From NCBI RefSeq assembly GCF_907165205.1, contig NC_058189.1, positions 17,420,001 to 17,484,000 of the forward strand: 64,000 nucleotides of DNA. Reading direction: 5' to 3'. Position 1 is the first letter of the stretch, and every line of letters begins with the position of its first letter. The position numbers and the translations under genes were made by a program. Shown here one piece after another: positions 11,878-22,810 of the stretch. A model generated the notes under the pieces. The model ran no database searches. It worked only from the letters and a program-made list of their open reading frames with translations, and was not told where the DNA came from. The stretch is from Coccinella septempunctata (taxonomy: Eukaryota; Arthropoda; Insecta; Coleoptera; Coccinellidae).

Positions 11878-12147
11878 GAAATATAAGTCGTTTAGATTCA
11901 GATGAAACATTATATAAATTCTGACGTATTGTGGATTTTAGAATATCAGTGTATAACTATTTGAATGAGCGGACCTGAATTCTAAATAGCACTTCCAGAA
12001 ACCCTGTCTCTTTTTTCAATCACTTTCGGCATTTTCGTAATAAAAATTGATATCAGTTGTGGCAACGGCGTTATGACATTAACGACATTTCATGAGTGCC
12101 AACCTTACTTCCTTCTAGTTACAGAACTTGAGAAAATTATTTCATGG
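11878..12147. repeat. Dispersed repeat R, copy 1
   Basis: This stretch matches 61397-61690 over most of its length (shared blocks TATAAGTCGTTTAGATTCA, AAACCCTGTCTCTTTTTT, TTGTGGCAACGGCGTTATGA) and in part 51227-51395. Copy 1 lacks about 30 bases that the other two retain. There is no coding capacity, and no terminal repeats could be assigned, so the class is unknown. Confidence 0.65.
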
Positions 12148-12234
12148 CCCACCGACTGCTAAAATAAATTTGAATGAAGTATAGTAATGAGGTTTGGAAG
12201 ACAAAGATCACAATATGTATTCGAATATCATCTG

Positions 12235-12897
12235 AATCACCAAATATTGAAAGGCGAAAGCATCGTTAGGGACTTAGTGTTTATTTCAATCACAAACTGA
12301 ATTTTATAGCAGACGTACAGTATGTAACTAAGGGGGCTTACAAGATGCTGGGTTTCATCAAGAGATCGATGAGACATTTTAATAACATAGAGGCAATAAA
12401 AACAGTACCTATATTGTGCAAATGTTAGAAGTATATTGGAGTATGCATCCGTAGTATGGTCCCCATCATATAACTTCCATAAACAAAGTATTGAACGAGT
12501 TCAAAGAAAATTTTTTAAGTGGGTAACTTTCAAATTGAGACTACCGTTGACATCTGAAAATTATAATCAGGAACAGATCGGTCTTAAAGCATTAGAATTG
12601 AGAAGAAAAAACTTCGACATTATGCTTATTTTCAAACTGATTAATAACTTCACCGATTGTAAGTATCTCTTAAGCAGAATAGGTCTTAATTGCAGGCCTG
12701 CCCTTTTGAGATTTCGAGAAGTGTTTCACAGAAGCTTCGCACAAACTAATTATAGTCTTAACAGCCCTTTAATCAGATCACAACGGCTAGCGAATAATTG
12801 CCAGGTCGACATCTTCCCAAGTACAATATTTGCTCTGAAAAGACACTTTAAGTCGCAAGTTTTAAATTACTACGAACAAGCTCGTTTGAGAATATAA
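12235..12897 (+). pseudogene. C-terminal reverse transcriptase fragment of a non-LTR element
   Basis: From 12436 the frame is open to 12897 and reads like the C-terminal domain that follows the RT palm and thumb (ILEYASVVWSPSYNFHKQ, IERVQRKFFKWVTF, LKALELRRKNFDIMLIFKLI). Upstream in other frames lie VRDLVF and AYKMLGFIKRSMRHF, the usual preceding segment, so frameshifts and stops occur near 12300-12430. The catalytic YxDD region is missing. Clade is uncertain; it is not from families A-C. Confidence 0.7.
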
Positions 12898-13048
12898 GCT
12901 CATTTATGTTATAAACCTTTTTCACTTTTCTCATGTTACATGATTAGAACATCCTAAAGGTTATTGACTCAATTAAGGAGAATATGGTGTTTTTTTCTCT
13001 TTATTCCTCGCCGAGCAATCGCATTTGTTTAATGCTTCTTAAGGGCTT

Positions 13049-16000
13049 CTAAAAAGTAAAATCATGGTTAATATCAATAGCTTTTATAGGTAAAGCTCTT
13101 CTTTGGTTACTTGAAATCCTTAACTGATCTCTCGGTCTTCGGTGGTAGGATCTTGACCTTCTAGCTTCTTCTGTTGTATCATAGTCGACTAATCTTCGTA
13201 GTTCCTCATTTGGATGTTGTTTGGCTTTGTCGAATATCCTTTCCGCTTTCCTCTTCATAAATTCTGTAACTGGTTCCCATTCCAAGTCCTTGTAGATTTG
13301 TTTGTTCCTTACAAACCAGGGTACATCCATCGCCATTCTAAGGAGTTTATTCTCAGTGGCCTGTTTTCTCTTGATGTGGGTCTTGGCTGCGAAGCCCCAT
13401 GCCGCCGATCCATATGTGAGTTGTGGTCGCGCGATAGTTTTAATCATCGTCAACTTGATGTTCTTATTCATATGACTTCTTCTGCCTATGAATGGATAAA
13501 GTCTACTCATTGCGGCTTTTGTTTTATCAACTGCACATTTGATGTGGTTTTTCCATGTCAGTCCTCTGTCAAGCTTCACTCCTAGGTATGTTGCTTCATT
13601 TTTCCATTCAACCTCTTCTCCATCAACTTCAAGGTTTTCTTCCATCCTCAATCTTCTCTTTTGCAGTAATATTGCTTGAGTCTTTCTTCCATTGATTTGG
13701 ATTTTCCATTTGATGCACCATTTGAGTAATTCATCTATGGGTTCCTCCAATCTCTGGTGTATGATCTCTGGCCGTCGATGTCTGAACGCTATTCCTGTGT
13801 CATCTGCGTACAAGGTGAGCATATTTTTAACATTCTTCGGGATATCATGAGCGTATATTACGTAAAGCAGATCCTTGAGGCACTCCCGCTTCCAATTGTC
13901 TGGTTTGAAAGGTTGCTCCATCAATCTTCACATAACAGTTTCTATTCCTCAGATAGTTCCTTATAATCTTGCATAGCTTGGTCGAATATCCTGCTTTTTT
14001 CATCTTGTAGATTAGGCCTTCGTGCCATACTCTATCAAAAGCTCTCTCGATATCCATCAGAACTAATCCTGTGGCCTGTTTGGTCTGCATTCCTTCGGTG
14101 ACGTATTCTATGAGCTGTAGCAATTGGAATTCAGTCGAATGTTTTCGTCGAAATCCAAATTGTTCGGGAGGAATTATCTTCAACATTTCTGTTTCCTCAT
14201 TCAGCCTTTTACCGATAACCCTCTCGACGATTATTCCTAGTACTGATAGTAGGCTGATTGGTCTATAATTTTGAGGAAATTTCCGTTCCTTTCCAGGCTC
14301 GTTGAAAACTATCATTTGTGCAGTTTTCCATCTCTTTGGGTAGTATTCGGTCCTCATCACTCCGTTTGTTATATTCGTCAAGGCTGCTATTCCTTTTCTA
14401 GGCAATTTCTTCAACATATAATTCGTTATCCTATCTTCTCCCGGTGCTTTCCGGTTTTTCAGTTTCATTATGATCTCTTTGATTTCTGTTGGTGAAGCCA
14501 GTTTTGGAATGATTTCGGTTTCCGGTGGTTCCATCATCAGTTCTTCGTTTGCCCATAGGCGGAAATAGGGGGGTCCAGGGGGGGCCGTGCCCCTGCCAGA
14601 TGTCCACGGTGCCCTCCCCAGAAAAAAAAGCGAAATTGGAGAACAGCGGTGAAAAACAGCAATTCTGGAGCTTTTTCGTTGTTTTTAGCCATTTCTAGAA
14701 TTTTCGGACTTCTTCTCCACCCAACATCTTTACCTCGGGTGCTATTACTTCAGACCTTCCTAGGGGGTGCCCCCCCCCCCCACAAAAAATGTTCATTTCC
14801 GCCTATGCGTTTGCCTCCACTTCTTCTTCTAGATCTTCATTGTCATCATCATTTCTGAGTTTATTCTGGCTTCTCTCTCAATTGAGTCGGCAAGTGCTTC
14901 GGCTTTTTCAAGTCTCGTATATACCATTCCGTTTGCTCCATGCAGTGGAGGTATAACTGTCCGTTCCCGTCGTAAGCGTTTTTGCATTTTCCAAGCAGAG
15001 TGATCTATTGTATTCAGTTCCCTCAATCTCTGGTGCCATCTGTTATTACGCAGTTCTGTTAAAGCATTTTTCAATATCTGACTATGCTTATTCAGTTTCT
15101 TCTTGTCTTCTTCTCTTTTTGTTGTTCTGTAGATTTTTCTGAGTCTTCTGTTCTTTTTTATAAATTCCTTTATATCCCTTGGCGTATCTCCATGTGAATG
15201 TTTCGGAATTGGTTTCCTTATTCTCCTGGTGCTTTCTTCATAGGATTCTTTTATTTGATTTTCCAATTTTTCAACTGCTTCATCTTATTCATCCCGGGTG
15301 GTTATTTGGGGAATTTCCGTGAGTTTCTCCTGAAGTTAATTCTTATATTTCTCTCAGTCTGTGCGGTCCTTGGTTTGTGTCTCTTCTTCGTTTCTTGGGC
15401 CATGTCCTACTATGAAATCTATGGGATTGTGGTCTGAAATTCCGTCTTCTATTGTATCAATGCTGATTTCTTCAGTGATGTCTTTCATTACGATAATGTC
15501 CAGAACATCGTGTAGTCTATTTACTCTTGGTATGTAGGGCGGTATATCAGGTCCTATCACAAATGCATTTTTGCAAGTTTTTCAGCATAAATCTTCAGTC
15601 TTCTCCCGTTGGTATTTTCCACCCTACTGTTCCATTCCTGCGATTTGCAGTTAAGAGCACCAATTATGATTTTCGGGTATCTTCCTTCTAGTAGCATTTT
15701 CAGATCCTCTTCCAGCATGTCCTTATCCGGTGATTTATAAGTCGAAATAATCTTCACTTGTCCTCGATTGGTATTCACAATAATCGATATTGCTTCTACT
15801 TCTTGACCATTGAATATTTGGTCGAAATGGTGATCCATATTCCTTCTAGCCAGTATAGAAACGCCACCTGTGCTGTTAGGTCTATCATTTCTGTAGATAT
15901 CGTAATTGGGAAATGCTATCCGAACGTTGGGGTTAAGTCTTGGAGAGCTATGACATCCGGTCTCTTCTCTTCAATCAGTTCTTCGAATTCGGGTCTGCGG

Positions 16001-16065
16001 GCTCTCAATCCTTCGACGTTCCAAGAGACGATTATGAGATTGTTCTTTATCGTCGTATCAGCCAT
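13049..16065 (-). pseudogene. ORF2 endonuclease/reverse transcriptase, family B copy L, broken
   Basis: Segments of endonuclease and RT are recognisable in several frames: KIIIGALNCKSQEWNSR (the aspartate of the usual IGDLN motif is now alanine), SDHNPIDF, QNYRPISLLSVLGIIVE, EQFGFRRKHSTEFQ, then LYADDTGI. Frameshifts occur near 15560, 15300 and 13900, a hAT MITE interrupts at 14554-14807, and the normal stop is lost so that the last frame runs into flanking DNA. The loss of the catalytic aspartate and the many breaks mark an old dead copy. Confidence 0.85.
14554..14807. mobile_element. 254-bp hAT-like MITE inside family B ORF2
   Basis: The 13-base terminal inverted repeats CATAGGCGGAAAT are perfect, and the 8-base target duplication CGTTTGCC flanks it (14546-14553 and 14808-14815). 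The interior is G/C-skewed with long G or C runs and has no coding capacity. The 8-base duplication fits hAT-type transposition. Confidence 0.8.
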
Positions 16066-17434
16066 TAAATATTCTTAATAATTTGCTGCATCTTCTTCTC
16101 AATCTCTTTCTCCAGATTCTGCTTCATCGTGGTGAGGAGGTTTTTCGTGAACTTATCCAGTTCCTCAGTGATTCCAGAAATTCCTTTCCTGGTTTCGGCT
16201 TTTTCGACGGTTTTTGCCTTTTCCGTCTTTTTCTCTGGTTTCTTCGTCTCTTTGACTGCTTTGGTTACAGTTTGCTGGGGTTTCTTCACTTCCGAAGAGT
16301 TTTGGGCTGGCTTCGGAGTATTTTGTGTTGGCCTCGAACTGGTTTGGTTCGATCTTGGCGATCTCTTGCTCTTTTTTGTGACCAATTCCGATTCGCTACT
16401 TTCCTTGTAGCTGACTGGATGACCTTGTTTTCCACAAAGGACGCAAGAAGCATTACGTTCGTCATTCTCCCTGGTAAGCGTACACTCCTTGAAGCTGTGA
16501 TTAATGGAGCATTTTACGCACCTCTATGGAAATGTGCATTTGCTCTGGGCATGTCCATACCGTTGACCACGATAGCACTGTCCAGGCTCGGTTGTCCTTC
16601 TTTTTGGTTCGACAACACAATTCATGTTGTACAGCCTCTTGATTTCGAAGATGCCCTCATTCTGGGTTTTCACCAGTAGTAAGGGCATTGGCTTCTTAGT
16701 AATGTTCGAGGTCATGCTTATGACCTAGGCATCATCTATTCCTTGAGGTCCTCAAGGATCAATAGATATCTCACTACCGGGTAAATTTTCTTCTCCTCCT
16801 CTGGTTGAGAGTGTAAAACTCTCTGTTGATTTTTTGGAGGAATTCAGTCATCCTTCGGTGATCTTATGGGGTTTGTGGGATGATCCTAATTTCGTCCTTC
16901 ACAGTTGTCGCTCTGTTATAATTAATGCCGTTTCGCATTAACGCGTATGAAATTGACGTCCATTCTCGTACCTCTCAGGGTGACTGGGGGGATTTTTTTC
17001 TTTTCTCTCCTCCACTGGAGTGGTTTTCTGTGGGGCTGGGGTTTAGAAGACTCTTTTTTTGTCGAGTCTTCATTGGACGAGGAGCTATCTTTTCTCACTC
17101 TTTTGGCGGGTGGGTAAATTTTGTTTTGAGTGGTTTTGGCCACCTCCATCTTCTGTTTTTGAACCGGTAAGGTCACTTCTTGGATATTTTTCGAAACAAT
17201 GTTCTGTTTGAGTGCTTTGGAGTAAGGACTTTCCTTATTTCCCTCCTGCAATTCGAACCTCTCCCTGAGATTTTCAATCTCAGCCACTAAGACAGATACG
17301 CATCTATCTAGCTCATTCACCCTCGCTCTCAAACTTGCGTTCTCCTCTCTCGAAATATCGTATTCGGACACGACATTAGCGATTTCTAAAGCATCTTCTT
17401 CCATTACGGAATCGCAGTCCGAATGGTAAGACAT
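16065..17434 (-). pseudogene. ORF1 (gag-like), family B copy L, frameshifted
   Basis: The start at 17434 gives MSYHSDCDSVMEEDALEIAN, close to the intact family B ORF1, followed by a coiled coil (REENASLRARVNELDR). Frame breaks occur around 16920-16720, where the PRE_C2HC-like domain is disrupted. The first zinc knuckle is damaged (CYRGQRYGHAQSKC has lost its second cysteine). The lysine-rich C-terminus is open again from 16385 to the stop, which overlaps the ORF2 start as TAATG at 16063-16067. Not functional. Confidence 0.8.
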
Positions 17435-17801
17435 TTTAAAATCTAATTTACAATTACTATACTATTCAAAGCAATTTGAAATGAAATTTTTCAAGACAAA
17501 GAAGAAAAATATATTTCATGCATAAAAACAAAACGACTCATTTAAAATTTTCCACGCTATGGGAAAAATCAGGAAAAAAATTCGAAAAATAAGCTCACCT
17601 GATGTTTTCTGCAGAACCAACGATCAAGACCTGGACTCGGCGGATGAACACCAACTTCGAAAATTTCAACGAATTAGAATTCCGATAACACATATAGAAC
17701 CTACACAAACTTCACAGAAGGAATCAAATATTCCGTAGAGTTGATAGTGGGCACTTTCACTTCGACTTTCTCTTCAACTTTCACTTTTACAGCGCTTTGA
17801 A

Positions 17802-17836
17802 TAGGTCTGCTTTTGTCAAGATCTCACTCGAGACTG
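17802..17836 (-). promoter_or_regulatory. Internal promoter of family B copy L (initiator plus DPE-like motif)
   Basis: On the minus strand CAGTCT forms the initiator (A at 17835) and AGACCTA begins at +28 (17808). The motif is slightly changed from AGACGTG, but the spacing is identical to the other copies. Confidence 0.55.
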
Positions 17837-17847
17837 AAAAAAAAAAT

Positions 17848-18123
17848 GTTTCCTTGTGTTTCGTCTGATCTACTTTTGAAGTAGTGTTTCAGATCTGTTC
17901 TCACCAATATTGCTACTCCTCCGGTGTTTGTAATTCTGTCACATCTATACGTTTCATAATTCATGAAATTCAGTCGTCGGTTTATTTTTGTTTCCTGTAG
18001 GGCTATAATATCAGATTGTCTCTCTGATATTATTTCTTCCATCTCGGCTTTCCGAGTGTTGATCCCGTTTATGTTCCACGAGATTATCTTGAGGGATTTC
18101 TTCCTAATATCCGTTAGGTCCAT
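17848..18123 (-). pseudogene. ORF2 endonuclease N-terminus, copy O/H, truncated
   Basis: The start MDLTDIRKKSLKIISWNING and the motif IALQETKI identify the endonuclease beginning. It breaks off after HYFKSRSDETQG, where family B copy L begins. No other part of its ORF2 is found downstream. Confidence 0.75.
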
Positions 18124-18514
18124 TATTTCAGTTAACTGAATAATGCTTGGAGTTTTTTCTCCATTTCCTTCTCAATTTTCAACATTATCTTGTTGAAAAG
18201 TTTTTTCGTGAAGATATCTAAATCATCGGCTGATTCAGATAACTTTTTCTTCTCCTGTTGACTGTTCACAGACTGTTTCATTGTAAGCTTCTTTTGTTCT
18301 TCTTTTTTCTGAACCGGTTTTGGAGTCTCCTTCTTCTTTTGCTGTTCTGTAGTTTTGGCCTTCGCTACTTCCTGAATTTTTTGAACAGTAATTGTTGTTT
18401 TTGTTACCGGCTTCTTCTGTTCAGCTGGTTTTCGGGAATTCTTCTTTCTGGTCACCAGCTTGAACTCGCTATATCCTTTGTAGCTAGCTGGATGGCCCTC
18501 TTCTCCACATAGAT

Positions 18515-20363
18515 AGATAGATAGATAAATCTTCTTTATTTCAAGTTTTATATAAAACATTACATAAAAGATGAAATGACGTCAAAAATCAGTACTTACA
18601 ATTCAGTACAAATTGTCAGAACAAAAATAATCTTCAAGACTATAGGGTTCCAGTTCTATCAAAATTCTCTTAATTAAATTCTTAAACTTAAATACACCTT
18701 CTACACACTCAATGTGATGCGGCAATTTATTAAAAACTCGGATACACATATAGTATGGTCCCTTTTCACTCAGAGTTAACCTATGATATGGATAGAAAAG
18801 ATCTCTGTTTCTCGTGGAATAGCTATGATTGACATCGTTTTGGAACTTATCTCTATTCTTGAATACAAACAAAAGACATTCATAAATGTACAAGGCATAT
18901 ACAGTCATTATATTCATAAGCTTGAATTTGCCTCTACAAGAGTCCCTGAACTTCATTTTGCACATGGTTCGCATTACGTTTTTGCACAACAAATACTGAT
19001 TCCACACTTGCATTGCTACCCCAAAAAATAATACCAAATCTGAGAACAGATTCAAAATTTGCATGGTATAAAATTTTAATGTATTAACATTCATGTATTG
19101 AGCTACGATCCTGATTCCATAACCAATGCTAGATAATTTCAAACAGACCTTTTCAATGTGTGGGTCCCAATTAAGAAATTCATCTATAGTAACACCCAAT
19201 AATTTAGTGCTTGTGACAGGTTTTATGTTGTTATTTCCAAGATTAATGTTGCAGATATTTGACATTGCTTAGTACGAAAAGTATTAAACTAGTTTTTGAT
19301 TCATTTATTGTTAGCTTATTCATGGTAAACCAATTGTTGGTGTTCACAAAGCAACTTTCTGTTTTTTCAATAATATCCGTTAAATTGGGTCCAGAAATCA
19401 ATATATTGGTGTCATCAACAAAATTTGTGATTGAATCATCATTTAAAAGGTCATTTATATATATTATAAAAAGTAATGGCCCCACTATGGTTCCTTGTCC
19501 AATACCTACATCACTGTTACATATATCAGATTTTACATTATTTTCAACAATAACCAGTTGCTGTCTTCCCGAAAGAAATGATCGAATCCAAGCATTAGCA
19601 TTACCTCTTATACCATACTTTTCAAGTTTGAACAAAAGTATATCATGATCTACACAGTCATATGCTTTACTCAGATCTATAAAAAGACCAAGTGACATGT
19701 TCTTATTCTCCAAGTTGTTTAAAATTACATTGATGAACTGATATATTGCTGTATTGGTTGATCTGCCTCTCAAGTATCCATGTTGAAATTCATAAAAAAG
19801 GTTGTCTTGATTCATGAAACTGAGTATTCTAGAACTCATGACTAATTCAAAAATTCTTGAGAACGCTGGTAAAAGACAAATAGGTCTATAGTTGTTGAGG
19901 TCATTTAAGTTACCCTTCTTGAATACTGGTTTGATCAAAGCATGCTTTAGTTGCGTTGGAAAAATTGAATAATTTATTGAGTTATTTATTATATGGGAGA
20001 GTACAGCGGCAAGTGAACTGATTGACAATTTTACAAGACTTTTACATGACGGTATGTCATTGTACACACTACAGTGTTTGTTTTTCAGCTGGTTAGATAA
20101 TTCAATCAATTCATCAATGCTCACAGGTTTGAGGAACATAGATAAGTCATTTTCTCTGATATTATTTACAAAGGGAATAGATTTTTGACTCATATGAATA
20201 TTTTTTATAACTTATCAAATGTTCATTAAAGTCATTCGATAACTTTAAAGGATCTTCACAAACAATATTTTCTTGAGTTAAGTTAAATTCTTTCCTGTTA
20301 TTTCACGACATATAGTCCACATGGATTTTATTTTGCAATCAGATCTTTTGATTCTGTCCTCAT
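18515..20363 (-). mobile_element. 5'-truncated CR1-like non-LTR element with ATCT-repeat tail
   Basis: It codes on the minus strand for a reverse transcriptase unlike families A-C and ends in a short tetranucleotide run (TAGATAGATAGATAGATAAA on the plus strand) instead of poly-A, as is common for CR1-like elements. It is inserted in the third zinc knuckle of the family A-like ORF1. The 5' part with ORF1 and the endonuclease is missing. Near its 5' junction the palindromic GTCCTCATATAATGAGGAC is visible; no clean target duplication could be assigned. Confidence 0.75.
18603..20193 (-). pseudogene. Reverse transcriptase of the CR1-like element, one frame break
   Basis: The frame 20193-19243 carries the RT fingers and palm: NNYRPICLLPAFSRIFE, FQHGYLRGRSTNTAI, LFIDLSKAYDCVDHDIL, GIGQGTIVGPLLFIIYIND, and NFVDDTNIL with the two catalytic aspartates. 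After a frame break near 19260 the thumb and C-terminal domain follow (TKLLGVTIDEFLNWDPHI). The second box has GQGT where most relatives have PQGS. This copy is dead through the frame break and 5' truncation. Confidence 0.8.
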
Positions 20364-20883
20364 ATAATGAGGACGCATGTGGCATTTCTCTCTTCACCTT
20401 TTGTGGTGAGTGTGCATTCATTGCTGCTATGGCTTCCTGAGAACATCACGCATCTCCACGGGAAGGAGCATTTGTTTTGTGCATGCCCGTACCTTTGGCA
20501 CCTAAAGCACTGGCTTGGACTTTCAGACGTCTTTTTATGTTCAACCACAAAACAGAGGTTGTAGAGTCGCTTCACTTCGAAGATTTCCTTTTTCTGGGTT
20601 TTAACCAGGTAGAGAGGTATGGGCATCTTCGTCTTATTCGATGTCATTCTGGACACCTCAGCGTCTTATATTCCCTGGAATATCAGGTCGTCCTTAATCA
20701 ACGCAAGATCAGCGTCGATTGGTAAATACCTGATGACGGCATATATCTTCTTCTCTTCCTCCATTTGGTAGGTAAAAATTTTTTTACCATGCTGTTCGAA
20801 AAATTTGGTATTTTTCTATAATCATCTACGGTTGACGCGATGATTCTAATACAGTCTTTAACTACGGTTGCGCGGCTAAAATT

Positions 20884-21010
20884 TTTTTGGTGTAGCATGG
20901 GGAAAAACTGCAAATCAGACGAACCACCCTCTCCTGAGGGGAAACAAGTGTGGGGTTTCTCACTCTTGTGAGCTCGAGACCCACTAAAAACCCTTAACTG
21001 CTTCTTGAAT
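20884..21010 (-). promoter_or_regulatory. Family A 3' tail of the composite element
   Basis: The minus strand holds the complete tail with the hairpin CCCTC-AGGA-GAGGG and ends CTACACC plus seven A, directly followed by the target duplication. Confidence 0.6.
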
Positions 21011-21150
21011 TTTGGTTTCGGGCATTTGCCTATAAACCGTTCATCTCTTAGTCGGTTTTCTTCTCGCACACTATCGTGCTGGGATTTAAGTGTTTATCCT
21101 CTATTGCATTAACACTTTATTGAATTTTTCTATAAGTTTCTCTTGTTATT

Positions 21151-22640
21151 TTAATCTCTTTTTAATTTATCTCTTGGTCTCCTTCGGTAAATTAGCATTC
21201 TCCTTTTGTCTTGCTCTTGGTCGTAGTCCACTAGTCTCCTGAGTTCTTGATTCGGATGGTTTTTCGATGTTTCGAATAATTTCTCTGCTTTTCTGTTCAT
21301 GAATTCCGTTATGGTTTCCCATTCTAGGTCCCTATAAATCTGTCTATTCCTGACAAACCAAGGTGCATATATTACACATCGTAGCAGCTTGTTTTCAGTG
21401 GCCTGAATTCTTTTGATGTGGCTCTTTGCCGCGAAGCCCCAGGAAACTGATCCATAAGTCAGTTGAGGCCTAGCAACGGCTTTGATTATCATCAATTTTG
21501 TCTCTTTCTACATGTTGCTTCTTCTTCCTATTAAAGGGTAGAGTCTATTCATCGCTGCTTGTTTGATATGACCTTTCCAAGTAAGTCCTTTGTCAAGCGT
21601 TATTCCTAAAATAAATATTTGGCTTCATTTTTCCAGTCGATTTCTTCGCCGTCAACTTCTAGATTCGTTGTGGGTCGCAGTCTTCTCTTCTGTAATAATA
21701 TTGCTTGGCTCTTTTGTCCATTGAGCTTGATTTTCCACTTTATGCACCAGTCATTTGTTTCGTCAATCCACTCTTGTAGAACTCGTTCTATTATTTCAGG
21801 GTTTCGGTGTCGAGTTGCTATGCCTGTGTCGTCAGCATATAACGTTAGCATGGTTCTTGGATTCTTCGGAATATCGTGAATGTATATGTTGTACAGAAGT
21901 GGCCCAAGCACTGACCCTCGGGGTACTCTAGCCTCTAAATCTCTTGTTGTGGAGCATTCTCCTTCCACTTTCACGTAAAATCTTCTATTTTTGAGATAAT
22001 TCCGGATCAACTTGCATATTTTGATCGAATATCTAGCACTTCTCATCTTATATATTAATCCTTCATGCCATACTCTGTCGAAAGCTCTGGCGACGTCTAG
22101 TAAAACAAGACCTGTGGCTTGTTTATTTTGGATTCCCTCTCTAATGTACTCTGTGAGCCTTAATAATTGTTGCTCTGTTGAATGCCCTCTTCTGAATCCG
22201 AACTGTTCTGGTGGTATCAGTTTCAGATTTTCGGTTTCCTCATTTAGCCTCGTGGCGATAATCTTTTCTACTACTTTTCCTAACGCCGACAGTAGACTTA
22301 TCGGTCTGTAGTTTTGTGGCAACTTCTTCTCTTTGAATGGTTTATTGAATACTATGACTTCCGCTGTTTTCCATTTTTCTGGGTAGTGTTCTGTCCTCAT
22401 GATTCCATTCGCGATAATTGTTAGAGCAGCTATACCTTTTCTAGGTAATTTCTTTAACATAACATTCGTTATTTTATCGCTTCGGGGGCTTTCCTCTTCT
22501 AATTATTTCCCTGATTTCATTTGGCGATGTTGGCTTGTCTATTTCAGCAGCCGCTGGTAATTCATCCATTTCTTCATCATTTTCTTCAACCAGTTCTTCC
22601 AAATCTTCATTATCGTCGTCTATCCTGTTATTTATTCTCG
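21151..22640 (-). pseudogene. Second, partial ORF2 (RT part) of the composite element, copy G
   Basis: The minus strand continues from the tail junction with the acidic linker and then the RT (QNYRPISLLSALGKVVE, EQFGFRRGHSTEQQLL, LYADDTGI). The PQGS box is changed to PRGS. Frame errors lie near 22480 and 21550. It ends like the other family A ORF2 copies (RRPRDKLKRD). It differs from copy F at several residues, so the two halves derive from distinct copies. Confidence 0.8.
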
Positions 22641-22810
22641 ACCCACTAAAAACCCTACTGCTTCTTGAATTTTGATTCCGGGCATTTGCCTATAAACCGT
22701 TCATCTCTTGGTCGGTTTTCTTCTCGCACACTATCGTGCTGGGATTTGTGTGTTTATCCTCTATTGGATTAACACTTTATTGAATTTTTCAATAAGTTTC
22801 TTTTGTTATT

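Larger units (their letters stand above)
13078..17836 (-). mobile_element. Degraded Jockey-clade element, family B (copy L)
   Basis: It is homologous to the intact element at 56451-61273, in the opposite orientation. Its 5' end is CAGTCT at 17836, with AGACC at exactly +28. ORF1 and ORF2 are both recognisable but broken, and a hAT MITE sits in ORF2 (14554-14807). Homology stops at about 13078, shortly after the ORF2 end, so the tail and poly-A are missing. For an element made by target-primed reverse transcription this implies a later deletion or rearrangement. The 5' end abuts the truncated endonuclease of the neighbouring family A-like element at 17848. Confidence 0.85.
18132..20883 (-). 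pseudogene. ORF1 C-terminal half, copy O/H, split by a CR1-like insertion
   Basis: The first part (20883-20364) carries the end of the PRE_C2HC-like domain and two zinc knuckles (CFRCQRYGHAQNKC, then CVMFSGSHSSNEC, in which one cysteine is replaced). The CR1-like element interrupts within the third knuckle after CVL. The second part (18514-18132) resumes with CGEEGHPASYKG and the lysine-rich tail, ending just before the ORF2 start. Clearly non-functional. Confidence 0.75.
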
